Shown: positions 16,953 to 27,268 of the stretch, piece after piece
Position numbering within the stretch: the first letter of the stretch is position 1
Layout of the letters: each line of letters opens with the position of its first letter
NCBI GenBank assembly: GCA_013166835.1
Contig: JABLTI010000006.1
Span: forward strand, 1 to 54,650
Length of the DNA stretch: 54,650 nt
Direction of reading: 5' to 3'
DNA from: Promethearchaeati archaeon
GTDB taxonomy: Archaea; Asgardarchaeota; Heimdallarchaeia; JABLTI01
Program-made: the position numbers and the translations under genes
Notes under the pieces: model-generated
The model's database searches: none
Seen by the model: only the letters and a program-made list of their open reading frames with translations
Told to the model about the DNA's origin: nothing

Positions 16953-18683
16953 TTGAGAGAGAAAAAGACATCAGATATGGAAGTCCTAAAAGTGGAATCC
17001 ATTCACGATGAATCCTTCAGTTCATACCTCTTAAGACCTTACAATAAACTTCTCAATAAGAAAATTTTCAACAAAATTTTCAGTTCTTTACCTTTAGTTG
17101 CAATAATTATCGGATCTTTAATTGTGCGAGTCATAGCTGCAGGCGAATCACAAGGATTCGTTCATCCTGATGAGGTTTTTCAAGCAATTGAAATGGTTCA
17201 TTTCAGGATATTTGGAGAATTTGGCACAGGACAAACAATTCCTTGGGAATATGATTTAAATAAAGCCTATGGGGGAGCTCGATCTTGGTTTTTTGTCTTT
17301 ATACTTGTAGCAGTCTATAGAATTGCAATGTTTTTTGGCATTACTGATCCTTTAAGTTTAATCTTTGTTGCCAGATTATTCCTTGCTTCATTCTCAATTG
17401 TGTCTGTTATCGTCTCTTACTTTTTTGGCAAGGAAATATTTAACAAAAGAATTGGTTTATTGAGTGCATTTCTGGTTGGTTTCTGGTGGTTCTTTCCTTT
17501 TTGGTCTAGTAGAACCATGACGGATTCTATTTCAACAGATCTTATTTTTCTAAGTATTTTTCTTGCATATAAAGCATTAAAAAATGAAACATCATCCAAG
17601 AGACGATTTCTCTTAGCGTTTTCGTCAGGTATTTTTACAGGCTTGTCTTTTATGATTCGTTTCCCCTCTGCTCTAATGGGAATACCCATCATTCTTGTAT
17701 TGTGGGCAAAACCAATCCGCGAGTTAATAATAAATTTCATTAGAAGAATAAGAAATTTTATCACAAGGGTTTCAAAGAATCCTAGAGAAGAATTTCTGGA
17801 AACAAAATTTTCTGCAAATATGACTAAAGAGCTCGCAATAGGTGGAGGATTCATAATCGGATCTTTCTTTATGGTTTTAATGCAAGGATTACTTGATCTA
17901 TTTACCTGGGGTAGTTTTCTTCATTCACCAATCAATTTTTTCAAATATAACATAGTAGAAGGATTAAGCGCCATGCATGGTTCGAGTCCATGGTATACCT
18001 ATTTTGCTGGTTTCTTTACAGATTTTGCTTATTACTTTGTACCTTTGCTTCTTATGTTCTTCATTTTTGGTTTTAGTTATAAGAGAAAAATCAAAACAAA
18101 GATAATGATTTTGAGTATCATTATGTTTTGGATTGTTGTCTTTTCTTCTCTCGCCCATAAAGAATTCAGATTTATTATGACCATTCTTCCTTTGTGTATG
18201 ATAATGGTTGCTGCAGGCATCCAGAGAGTAGTTGTTACACTGCAATCAAAAAGAAATCAACATATTCTTCTGAGTTTCATTTTAATCTTTTTAGGATCAA
18301 CATCTTTTTTCCTTGCAAATTACAATTACAAATATATGTGGAAATGGAATTCTGGTGTTTGTAATGCGATGTATTGGGTGGGAGAACAAGAAGATGTAGA
18401 AACAGTTATTGTGTTTGAAACGGTGTGGTACACTGGTGGATATGCCTATCTTGACGTAAATGTGACATGTTATTTTCTGAAGATAAGTTACTATTTCTTA
18501 CCTCCAAGTCATGCTTATAATTCAAGCTATTTTAGATATCTGTACAGTCAAAAAGGTACATATGTTATAGTGCGGGATTACGAGCTTTCCATTATTGAAC
18601 CTATAATAACAGATCTAAATATGACAATGGTTGCTAATGTTTCCGGTTATCCTTATGCTAAAGTCTTCACCCAAGCAAGCTGA
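16953..18683 (+). CDS. GT22-family mannosyltransferase (ALG9/PIG-B/SMP3-like)
   Basis: A 576-residue polytopic membrane glycosyltransferase of the GT-C fold. The family signature HPDE lies at 71-74 in the first luminal loop, followed by E-x-VH-x-FG-x-G, a WE-Y segment and an Arg-Ser pair (ARSW), as in eukaryotic GT22 enzymes that add mannose from dolichyl-phosphate-mannose during N-glycan or GPI-anchor assembly. About ten hydrophobic segments follow. In an archaeon the likely role is extracytoplasmic sugar addition to lipid-linked oligosaccharide, glycolipid or S-layer glycan. TTG start at 16953 with AAAGGAG 9 nt upstream. Acceptor unknown. Confidence 0.8.
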   Translation: MREKKTSDMEVLKVESIHDESFSSYLLRPYNKLLNKKIFNKIFSSLPLVAIIIGSLIVRVIAAGESQGFVHPDEVFQAIEMVHFRIFGEFGTGQTIPWEYDLNKAYGGARSWFFVFILVAVYRIAMFFGITDPLSLIFVARLFLASFSIVSVIVSYFFGKEIFNKRIGLLSAFLVGFWWFFPFWSSRTMTDSISTDLIFLSIFLAYKALKNETSSKRRFLLAFSSGIFTGLSFMIRFPSALMGIPIILVLWAKPIRELIINFIRRIRNFITRVSKNPREEFLETKFSANMTKELAIGGGFIIGSFFMVLMQGLLDLFTWGSFLHSPINFFKYNIVEGLSAMHGSSPWYTYFAGFFTDFAYYFVPLLLMFFIFGFSYKRKIKTKIMILSIIMFWIVVFSSLAHKEFRFIMTILPLCMIMVAAGIQRVVVTLQSKRNQHILLSFILIFLGSTSFFLANYNYKYMWKWNSGVCNAMYWVGEQEDVETVIVFETVWYTGGYAYLDVNVTCYFLKISYYFLPPSHAYNSSYFRYLYSQKGTYVIVRDYELSIIEPIITDLNMTMVANVSGYPYAKVFTQAS

Positions 18684-18704
18684 TTTCATAAAGATATTTT
18701 ATTA

Positions 18705-20084
18705 CTAACCAACAGAACGTAAACTGTATTCTTGTTTATACTCAGGTACTCGAGCCCAAATTCTTAGGATATTCCGTAGCTCAGCTGCAAAAGTCAACGA
18801 TTGTTCAGCTTCTCCATGCAAAACAAATGTTTTTAGTGGTTTCTTCTTTATTCGCTCGATATGAGCTCTTAGCTCTCGTTTATCTGCGTGTGCACTGAAT
18901 CCTCTAATCATTTTTATTTTTGCTTTAACAGGTATTTTCTTTTGATAGATCTCCACTTCCTCTGCTCCCTCAACTATCTTTCGTCCTAGAGTTCCTCTTG
19001 CTTGATATCCTACAAAGAGTACAACAGATTTTCTCGTTGGTAATTCATTTATTAAATGACTTAGGATTCTACCCCCGGTACACATTCCGGATCCTGCAAA
19101 AACAACACAAGTTTCCCAACCTGACCGTATAGCTCGAGACTCTCGAGAGCTTTTTGAAAACTTCAACTCAGGGAAAGTTAAGGGATTATCTCCAGATTTT
19201 AGTAAACTCAAGGTTTCTTTGTCATAACATTCAGGATGATCCAGATAAACTTCTGTAGCATCAATAGCCATTGGTGAATCAATATAAACAGGAGTCCTAT
19301 CGATTTCTCCTTTTTCAAAAATGGCATTTAAGAAGTAAATCAGAATTTGAGTTCTCCCAACAGCAAACGAAGGAATTATTAGTTTTCCTCCTTCTTGTGA
19401 AACATGTTTTGCATATTCTAATAACATATCTCTAGCTTTTTCCATCGGTGGATGAATTCGGTTCCCGTAGGTAGATTCTGTTATTAGATAATGTGTTTCT
19501 TCTATCGGATCAGGATTTTTTATTAAAGGTATACCATTCTGACCTAAATCTCCAGTGAATGCAATTTTAGTTCCATCGAAATCCAATATTGGTTGTGCTG
19601 AACCTAAAATATGACCTGCGTCAAGATACTTGAATGAGATGTTTTTCTCTATTGTTTTGGTTTTATGATAAGAAACAGAAATAATATGTTTTAGAGCTTC
19701 AAAGACATCTTCTTCATCATAGAGAGGTTCTATTCCTCCCCTTTGTTTTTTTCTACTTGCTTTCCTTGCTTCTTCCTTTGAGATTTTCACAGCATCTAAA
19801 AGTAGAATTTTCAAAAGATCTTTGGTAGCGGGAGTACAATATACTGGTCCTTCGTATCCTTGCTGATAAAGTAAAGGTATACGACCCGAATGGTCAATAT
19901 GAGCGTGGGAAAGCACTAAGTGATCAATGCTTTTTGGATCAAAGGAAAACTTTCGATTATAATGATGAGGAATCCCTTGTATCATTCCACAATCTAATAA
20001 GATTCGTTTATTTCCTGCTTGGATAATATGAGCAGATCCTGTTGTTCGACCAACAGCCCCATGAAAAGTCACAGATAGGTCCAT
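18705..20084 (-). CDS. MBL-fold beta-CASP ribonuclease
   Basis: A 459-residue beta-CASP metallo-beta-lactamase nuclease (CPSF73/Ysh1-like family) acting in RNA processing or decay. The motifs are complete: HAHIDHSGRIP (metal site), TESTYGNR, SFAVGRTQ, GSGMCTGGRI and the C-terminal GFSAHAD with a later FVLHGEAEQ. There is no N-terminal KH domain, so it is the short form rather than full-length archaeal aCPSF1. I choose the ATG at 20084, since the TTG at 20099 overlaps the GGAG ribosome-binding site 9 nt before that ATG. Confidence 0.92.
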   Translation of the reverse strand: MDLSVTFHGAVGRTTGSAHIIQAGNKRILLDCGMIQGIPHHYNRKFSFDPKSIDHLVLSHAHIDHSGRIPLLYQQGYEGPVYCTPATKDLLKILLLDAVKISKEEARKASRKKQRGGIEPLYDEEDVFEALKHIISVSYHKTKTIEKNISFKYLDAGHILGSAQPILDFDGTKIAFTGDLGQNGIPLIKNPDPIEETHYLITESTYGNRIHPPMEKARDMLLEYAKHVSQEGGKLIIPSFAVGRTQILIYFLNAIFEKGEIDRTPVYIDSPMAIDATEVYLDHPECYDKETLSLLKSGDNPLTFPELKFSKSSRESRAIRSGWETCVVFAGSGMCTGGRILSHLINELPTRKSVVLFVGYQARGTLGRKIVEGAEEVEIYQKKIPVKAKIKMIRGFSAHADKRELRAHIERIKKKPLKTFVLHGEAEQSLTFAAELRNILRIWARVPEYKQEYSLRSVG

Positions 20085-20263
20085 CAAATAAATCTCCAAT
20101 TAATTGATTTCATACATAATTCCCTTCAGATTAATAATTATTAGCTATCTAGCACAAATTTGCAAGATAAGAGAAATTTATATCTAGAAACATCTTGTTT
20201 AACATAATTTTTATTTGAGTGAGATAGTTTAGTATAAAGGCAGATAAAAAAACAACAATAATA

Positions 20264-20287
20264 ATATGATTTATAGAAAAATCATAT
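20264..20287. promoter_or_regulatory. 9-bp perfect inverted repeat upstream of the giant solenoid gene
   Basis: ATATGATTT (20264-20272) and AAATCATAT (20279-20287) are perfect inverted arms around a 6-nt spacer, ending 29 nt before the start codon. It could be an operator overlapping the promoter or a leader hairpin. There is no T run after it, so it is not a terminator. Confidence 0.45.
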
Positions 20288-20316
20288 GTTTAAAACTTCA
20301 TGTGTGGATTTAAAGG

Positions 20317-23300
20317 ATGTTTGAAAATATCGAAAAAGCCCGACAGCTTCTCAAACCAGGCACTTATAGAGCTGCTATAGATGAATTCTTTAAACTTGTT
20401 AAAGAGTTAAAGGAGAAAGGAAATGAAGATGAAGCTTGTAGATTATTATTAGAAATTACCTCTAGTATCACAGGAACTAACGATAGAAGACTGATTTTTC
20501 TCACAGCAGAAGGACTTCTTCGAGAACTTGATAAATTAAAAGTAAAAGATCCCGATAGCTTTTACGGGGAAATTGATGTCTTTCTTGCAAATGTAAAAGA
20601 TCTTTATAGGAAAAATGATGACCAATTTGAGAAAGCAGCTCAACTATCAGAAATCCAAATTAGATTGTATGATAAAATAAAACGAGAGACCACAGATATT
20701 GCACTCGAGGCAGCAAATGATTATGCAGATTTAGCAGCAAAGATTTTGTCAAGAACAAGACTTAGAGATGAAGACGAAAAGCAAGGTCAAGAAACTATAA
20801 AGAAAGCAAAAAAATTGTATGGAAAAGCTAAACAAGAAGAAAAAGTAATCGACATTTACATCAAGACTTTCAACAAACATATAGAGAATCGCAATGAAGA
20901 AATGGCAGAAAAATACTTGGATCAAGCAGTAAATTTTGTGTTAAGTCTAAAAGCAGATGAAGTAAAAATTCTCACTGTGACTGAGCAATTAATGAATTCT
21001 TTTGTTGTATTTGTTGAATTTAAGATTCCCGATATCTTGAATCCCGAACAGAAGATATCCAAAGTAGAGACAGTGCAATATGAAAATAATGTCGCAACAA
21101 GAATTATTACCCATGCCAAAGATATTTGTGTTTCCCGAAAAGCAGAACCTGCAATTCTCATTCTTGCGAAAGAACTCTCACTGATTGGTTTAGCTATCTT
21201 TTCAAAGGGATTATATGATATCGCAATCCCATATTATGAAACTGCTAAGGATTATTATATTGAAGTTGGAATAGATCAAGAAGCAATTGAATATGGATCC
21301 AATGTTGCCTCAATTGGTTTGCAATTATATACTGATGAAAGGTATCCTATTGGAAGAGATTACTTCAGAATTGCTATTGAACTTGGTCGAAGTATAGATA
21401 GGGAGTTTGAAGTTAGCATTTATCTTAAACAAGCTGAACTGCTTTTAAAATATAACAAATTTCAACTGGCATATGAATCACTCCGAATGATGATTGATCC
21501 TTTAACGGAGCTTCCTGAGAGCGATATGAGAATGGACGCTCCAAGTATGATTCGACAACTAGCTCAAGAAAGATTCAATAAGAACGATTTTCATTATGCA
21601 GAATTATTTTATCGCTTGGTTACAGAATTCTTTATTGCTTTTGATCAAATTGATTTAGCTGCAGATACTTTTGATGCTGCATGGCAATCTATGTTCAATG
21701 TAAGACAGCTCCAAACTGGTATCGACTTGGCTACTAAAGCTGCTAATTTTTATCTTAAAACTGGCAAAGAAGAAGAAGCATCAGAAGTCTACTTTAAATT
21801 AGCGGAACGATTATTGCAAGAAGGGCATTTAGATATTGCATTGGAACGATTAAAACTTACAGCTGAAGCAATTCCAGAAAACCTTCGAGAGCAAAAATTC
21901 AAACCACTTGTAGAAATTGCTACAAAATATACTGAACAATGTATAAAATCCGGAGATATTATTTATGCTCGAGACCTTTGGAAGGCTGCTTGTGAATTTA
22001 ATGAAGTTCTTGCTCGATCTCTTATCAAACGCGATATTAATGCAGTAGTTGAAACAATTGAAGAGCATATTAGTAATGTACGAAAATTCGACACTGAAGA
22101 ACTTAATGAAGTAACTATGGAATCTGCAAGAGGGAGTGGGAAAGTTCTCGCTGAAGCCGGAGAAAATGAACGAGCAGCAAAGGTTTTGGTAGGGTTTGCA
22201 ACTGATTTTCTAAGGAAAAATATTACTGAATTTGCTGATCCCTTGTTTGAACAAGGAGCAGAGGAATTCATTAAAGCAAAACAACCAGAAGAAGCAGCTA
22301 GAGTATTATCTGCTCTTGGGAGATATCATTCTGAGAACGGAAATATTGACAAAGCACTCCATTACTATTTATTAGCATCTGTTGATAGTGAAATGAAGGT
22401 TGATCCCAACATATTCCACTCGGTTGCAGAACATTGTTTTGAAACTTTTTCCAGTCAATTAAATGCGGGTGCTACTGATATCGCAGAAAAAGGATTTGAA
22501 ACTACTATTAGAATTGAGCTTGCTGTTAGTAAAGAAGCTGCTGCAAATAGTGCAAGTGATATGGCAAAGTTATTTGTTGAAAAAAATGAATTTACCTTGT
22601 CAATAAAGTATTATGAGCAAGCAATCAGCTATTATATGGAGTCATCAATTAGAAATGCTGTCGCCTTAGGAGCAGAAATAATTGAACGAGGTAGAGAGAT
22701 TTTCCAGAAAAAACTTTTCGAAGACTCAAGTAATTTCATTATATTAGGCCTTGAAGCATTAAGCAAATCCAATCAGAAAATACAAGCAGCACAAACAGCT
22801 AGGATTGAAGGGGAACGATTCTTAGGAAGTGCTAACCCTCACCTTGGAATTAATTTACTAAACAAAGCAGTCGCATATTATCTTGAGTTAAATGATAAAA
22901 GCTCAGCTGCTGATATGCACATTACATTAGGTAGGTATTTTATTTCTGCTAATGATTTCGAACATGGATTAAGAGAAATAAAGGTAGCAGGTGATATTCA
23001 ATTAACACTTAAGAAATCTAATGAATTAAAGAAATTAATCAATATCATTAACGAGATTGCAATTGAAATTGCTACAAGTAAAATTACTTCAACCAAAGCA
23101 GGTGAAGAAGACCGAGAAAAAATGAGTCAAACATACTTTGCGGTCGCAGAAGATTTTACTATACAACTTGGCGATTTAGAGTTTAACAGTGAAGTAAATT
23201 ATAAGGAATGGATCACTTATTCAAAAGAACTCCTTCATAATGCAGCTTATGAAAGTTTGAAGAAAACCTATGAGTCATATATTAGTTTGAAGAACAATAA

Positions 23301-26300
23301 ACGTATAAGTGAGCTTGCTGCAGAAGTTACTAGTTTCTCAACTGATCTTATTTCTAAAGAGGATCTTATTGGAGCAACAAAATATCTGAATTTATCAATC
23401 AATATTCTCCAAAAGGTAAACAAACATGAAGAAGCTGCTGCTATGTGCATCAGAACTTGTGAAGAATTTCTAAAATTGGAAAACAATGAAGTTGCAGTTT
23501 CTTGGGGTATACGTGGTGCTGAAATCTTAACAGAAGTTCAAATCTCAGATGAAGCAATCCAATTTCTTGAAGAACTTGTTAATGTTTTAATGGCTAGGAA
23601 TAGCATAGAAAATGCTATACTTTGTTATGGGAAAATCGCTAAAATCCTTGAACTAAATGGACGAATGAAAGAAGTTGAAGAAACAGCACTTAAAGTGATG
23701 GCTTTTGGGACTGCTAATATGAAAAGCAATAATCCTGAAGCTGGTTTACGTTTATGGGAAGTAGCGCTAACAATTGGATCAATTGTAGGAGAAGAATTTA
23801 CAGGAAGACTATGTATTATTGAGGGCCAAACTTTCTATGATATTAAGAATTATGAGAAATCCATTGAGCTCTTCAAAGAAAGCTTCAGTCTTTTCAACCG
23901 AACTGGAAAGCCTAATCGTTTAATCAGTCTCGGCAATGCTATTTTTGATATAGCATATGAATTACAGAAGAATATGGATTTTGATACTTCTTTCAGATAT
24001 CTACCAATTGCATTTGAAGCATTAATTGCGGGAAATGAATTAATGTTAGCAACAGATAAGATGTTTGGTAATGCTAAAAATTTCATAGAAATTGGAAAAG
24101 ACAAGGAAGGATATCATATCATTAATACTGCTATTGACACCTTATTCTCAAAAGAAGATATGGCGGGGGGAGTTGAACGATGCTTTATTGGTGCTGCCTT
24201 ACTAATTTCCTATGGAAAGAATGTTGAAGGAAGCAGATTAATCGATAAAGGAATGGAGAAAACCGTACAAATTACTGATGAGCCAGCGATTAAGCATCTT
24301 GCTACTGTCTGTAGAAATCAAGGTATTATTCTTCGAGATGAAGGTAAACTCGAAGCTTCTCATATTATACTTGCTTCAGGTATTGGTATTTTGCGAACAA
24401 TTAATGATTTAGTAGGTATTGGGCAAATTAGCATTGATCTTGGAGAAACACTCATAAAACGAAATGAAATGAATGCTGCAGTTGAAGCGTTTCGAAATGG
24501 TATACATTTGCTAGCACGAGGTGGTCTTGGTAAAGAAGCAAGTGATATTGTTAACAATCTAATCACAGAGGGAAGAAAGCAAATCGATAATCAGAATATT
24601 ATTATTGGAGTACCTCTTGTAGAGCTCTCTGGAGAACTATTCATTGAATTAGGTCAGCCTGAACGTATTATGGTTATCTCTGAAATTTTCATAAATCTCG
24701 GTGGAAAGATGCTTAATGAGAAGAATTACGACATAGCAGCACTTTACTTCTCTAAAGCAATGGAATTAGCTCTACAAGCAGGTCTTAAAGATTATTTACC
24801 AAAAGTCGGTAATCGATGTATTGATTTCGGACTTAAACTTGTTAAAGAAGGAGACCCAATGCTTGGTATCCAATTTATGAATGCAGGTGCTGACTTGATT
24901 TCAGAATTCGAGGAGAAAACAGAGAAAGCAAGTCGAGCTACTTCTAATTATATTGAAGCAATAACACAAGTTCTAAGCCCAGCATATGAGAAAATATTCG
25001 AGGTTGAAGAAGAAAGAATGGTTTTAATTGGTCAATTTATAGATTCAACAATTAAATTCTTCACTCAAATTAAAGCAGCAAAAGATTTAGAAAAACTCAC
25101 AAAAACACTTCTCGATTATGGAAAGAAATTACTGAGAACAAAGAATCCGCGAATTGTTAGACGTATTTTTGAACCAGCATTACGATCAGCTGAAAATGCA
25201 AATAATACAAAACTACAAATTGAAATTGGAAACGCATATTTAACTCATGTTAGTTACTTGGTAGATAAAAAGCAATACGACTATCTTGATACAACAGTAA
25301 ATCAAGCATTAAACATCTATATTGAAGTTAATGAATTAAAAGAAATAAGGAAATTTATGGGTATAATGGCTCATACTGGACGAGAGCTAAGTCTTGAATC
25401 AACGACTCGTACTCATGGCATCAAAATTTTAACTATGTTATCTGATTTAGCATCCTCACTTACTCATCAAGAACTTTATCCGGTCACAATCATCCCACTT
25501 ATCCACTTGAATCAGCAAGCATTAGAGCAGGAAAATCTTGAACTTATGATTTTCGCCAGACAAAACGTCATTCGTCTCTTACAATCTATATTAAATACAA
25601 ATTACTCATTGGCCATTCTCGGTAATATTAGCTTATCAAATATGATTTATGAGTGGTTCAAACCTGCTGAGGAAATGATTTCAAAATCAATGTTTTTGGA
25701 TCAGACCATTAAAATTATCGATCAATCCTTGCAACTTGCGGTTATCACTCAAGAAATTGAGTTGGGTATGGCAGTAATTGATAAAACCTTTGAATTAATC
25801 GATACCGTACTCAGACGTAAAGTAAAAGGTATTGATGTTCTCTATGAAGTTCTCGCAATTGCTCTTACTGGTCTTGGACAAAGAGCTAGAGTTGTGGAAT
25901 TAGGAACTAGATGTATGGAAGATGGAAAAGAAGCTGCTGAAAGAAAACATTTAATGGAATCTATCAGTCTGCTTAAAACTGCAGGTCGAATATTTGCTTT
26001 ATTAGATGATGAAAGGTTAATTGCTGATACTGCTATTGCAGCTGCAACCATTGGAGATCTTCGTTTACGCGATAAGAATTACAGGGAAGGACTCTATTAT
26101 TATTCTGCAGCGCTTGAAAACTATGAATTATCACGTGATGAGAAAAGCATCCAACTTATAGCTAAAACAATACAGGATATGTTCAATACAGCTCCGATGA
26201 AAGACGGATATCTTTCCTTTGAAATTCCTGGAATGGTATTTGCAAATCGAGAGAATGTTACAGAAGCAGAAGCAATCGCTGTCAGAGCACTGGAACAAGT

Positions 26301-27243
26301 CGATAATATGCTTAAATCAGGAAAGAAAAACGTCATTTATGATTCTATTCTTTACTTATTCGCTGCAACTAAAATCTATGATAAAACAGGAAATTTCATA
26401 GAAGAAACTAAAATCTATGATACTCACATGTTTCAGTATATATCCGCGATTAACGAGGCAAAAGTTGTTGATTTATTCTTAGACATGTTAATTCGTTCTA
26501 TAACAAAGAAATTACGTATTTGGGACTTTATTGCAATCATAAAATTATTTGACCAAATTAAAGATCAAAAGGTCTTAAAGAATAAACAATACCAAGCAAT
26601 AAGAAGTTCAATTGAAGAATTACTTAAAGGTCAAATCCCAGAAGCCTTTGAGCATGCTCGCCAAGTAAATGTGTTATTTGAGCGAGGTGTTCAGGAATAT
26701 GCTGAGATCTACAAAGAACAAATCAAAGAAGATATCAGAGAAAGTGGCAAGTTAAGTATACATGATTACATGCAAGAACAACCCATCTCAGACCTAGTTA
26801 ATGTCTTAATCCAAGATCTCTATGGTAGAAAAGAAATTGAAGGAAAGTATTTCCCAATTGGTCTTTTTGTTTCTGCCAAGCAATTAGAAGGCACAATTAA
26901 TCTCTTAGACAAAGAATTAGCTGACAAAGGGAAAGCTGTCATAACAGAAGTTGCTCAGAATACTGCTTTGACATTAGATGAAGCTATGAGTGTTATCCGT
27001 ATCGAATACCTTCCACAGAAATTCCAAGCAACTCTCAATGAGGATTATTCAATTGTTTATTCTTATCTGCAGTTAAGAAATGAAGTCAAAGATCTTGCTC
27101 TCGGATACCAAGAAATTGGAAATATTGATATAAACAAAATTTCACAGCAACTCAAATTCCCACCCGAGACTATTCAACGAGAAATTGAATATCTTATTCT
27201 AGAAGGTAAAATCAATCCTCGTTTGGTCGGTAGAACTAAATAA
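20317..27243 (+). CDS. giant 2308-aa TPR/alpha-solenoid protein with C-terminal winged helices
   Basis: A single uninterrupted frame of 2308 residues (roughly 260 kDa), almost wholly alpha-helical, without signal peptide or membrane segment. Helix pairs with TPR-like spacing (A-x-FY-x3-G-x3-EA) recur along nearly the whole length, for example around residues 285-320, 470-520 and 640-690. The last 250 residues change character and contain winged-helix-like segments, the last being DINKISQQLKFPPETIQREI followed by a hydrophobic helix and GKI wing. TPR/solenoid followed by a terminal winged helix recalls PCI-domain scaffold proteins (proteasome lid, COP9, eIF3), but homology is not shown. Probably a protein-interaction scaffold. 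Confidence 0.85.
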   Translation: MFENIEKARQLLKPGTYRAAIDEFFKLVKELKEKGNEDEACRLLLEITSSITGTNDRRLIFLTAEGLLRELDKLKVKDPDSFYGEIDVFLANVKDLYRKNDDQFEKAAQLSEIQIRLYDKIKRETTDIALEAANDYADLAAKILSRTRLRDEDEKQGQETIKKAKKLYGKAKQEEKVIDIYIKTFNKHIENRNEEMAEKYLDQAVNFVLSLKADEVKILTVTEQLMNSFVVFVEFKIPDILNPEQKISKVETVQYENNVATRIITHAKDICVSRKAEPAILILAKELSLIGLAIFSKGLYDIAIPYYETAKDYYIEVGIDQEAIEYGSNVASIGLQLYTDERYPIGRDYFRIAIELGRSIDREFEVSIYLKQAELLLKYNKFQLAYESLRMMIDPLTELPESDMRMDAPSMIRQLAQERFNKNDFHYAELFYRLVTEFFIAFDQIDLAADTFDAAWQSMFNVRQLQTGIDLATKAANFYLKTGKEEEASEVYFKLAERLLQEGHLDIALERLKLTAEAIPENLREQKFKPLVEIATKYTEQCIKSGDIIYARDLWKAACEFNEVLARSLIKRDINAVVETIEEHISNVRKFDTEELNEVTMESARGSGKVLAEAGENERAAKVLVGFATDFLRKNITEFADPLFEQGAEEFIKAKQPEEAARVLSALGRYHSENGNIDKALHYYLLASVDSEMKVDPNIFHSVAEHCFETFSSQLNAGATDIAEKGFETTIRIELAVSKEAAANSASDMAKLFVEKNEFTLSIKYYEQAISYYMESSIRNAVALGAEIIERGREIFQKKLFEDSSNFIILGLEALSKSNQKIQAAQTARIEGERFLGSANPHLGINLLNKAVAYYLELNDKSSAADMHITLGRYFISANDFEHGLREIKVAGDIQLTLKKSNELKKLINIINEIAIEIATSKITSTKAGEEDREKMSQTYFAVAEDFTIQLGDLEFNSEVNYKEWITYSKELLHNAAYESLKKTYESYISLKNNKRISELAAEVTSFSTDLISKEDLIGATKYLNLSINILQKVNKHEEAAAMCIRTCEEFLKLENNEVAVSWGIRGAEILTEVQISDEAIQFLEELVNVLMARNSIENAILCYGKIAKILELNGRMKEVEETALKVMAFGTANMKSNNPEAGLRLWEVALTIGSIVGEEFTGRLCIIEGQTFYDIKNYEKSIELFKESFSLFNRTGKPNRLISLGNAIFDIAYELQKNMDFDTSFRYLPIAFEALIAGNELMLATDKMFGNAKNFIEIGKDKEGYHIINTAIDTLFSKEDMAGGVERCFIGAALLISYGKNVEGSRLIDKGMEKTVQITDEPAIKHLATVCRNQGIILRDEGKLEASHIILASGIGILRTINDLVGIGQISIDLGETLIKRNEMNAAVEAFRNGIHLLARGGLGKEASDIVNNLITEGRKQIDNQNIIIGVPLVELSGELFIELGQPERIMVISEIFINLGGKMLNEKNYDIAALYFSKAMELALQAGLKDYLPKVGNRCIDFGLKLVKEGDPMLGIQFMNAGADLISEFEEKTEKASRATSNYIEAITQVLSPAYEKIFEVEEERMVLIGQFIDSTIKFFTQIKAAKDLEKLTKTLLDYGKKLLRTKNPRIVRRIFEPALRSAENANNTKLQIEIGNAYLTHVSYLVDKKQYDYLDTTVNQALNIYIEVNELKEIRKFMGIMAHTGRELSLESTTRTHGIKILTMLSDLASSLTHQELYPVTIIPLIHLNQQALEQENLELMIFARQNVIRLLQSILNTNYSLAILGNISLSNMIYEWFKPAEEMISKSMFLDQTIKIIDQSLQLAVITQEIELGMAVIDKTFELIDTVLRRKVKGIDVLYEVLAIALTGLGQRARVVELGTRCMEDGKEAAERKHLMESISLLKTAGRIFALLDDERLIADTAIAAATIGDLRLRDKNYREGLYYYSAALENYELSRDEKSIQLIAKTIQDMFNTAPMKDGYLSFEIPGMVFANRENVTEAEAIAVRALEQVDNMLKSGKKNVIYDSILYLFAATKIYDKTGNFIEETKIYDTHMFQYISAINEAKVVDLFLDMLIRSITKKLRIWDFIAIIKLFDQIKDQKVLKNKQYQAIRSSIEELLKGQIPEAFEHARQVNVLFERGVQEYAEIYKEQIKEDIRESGKLSIHDYMQEQPISDLVNVLIQDLYGRKEIEGKYFPIGLFVSAKQLEGTINLLDKELADKGKAVITEVAQNTALTLDEAMSVIRIEYLPQKFQATLNEDYSIVYSYLQLRNEVKDLALGYQEIGNIDINKISQQLKFPPETIQREIEYLILEGKINPRLVGRTK

Positions 27244-27245
27244 AG

Positions 27246-27268
27246 ATAGCAAATTGCTATTCTTTTTT
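27246..27268 (+). terminator. hairpin terminator of the giant solenoid gene
   Basis: ATAGCAA and TTGCTAT form a tight inverted repeat (27246-27260), followed by TCTTTTTT to 27268. It lies across the end of the convergent GHMP-kinase gene. Confidence 0.5.

Noticed and set aside
20085-20099. TTG start for the beta-CASP nuclease
   Set aside because: The TTG overlaps the GGAG ribosome-binding site of the ATG at 20084.
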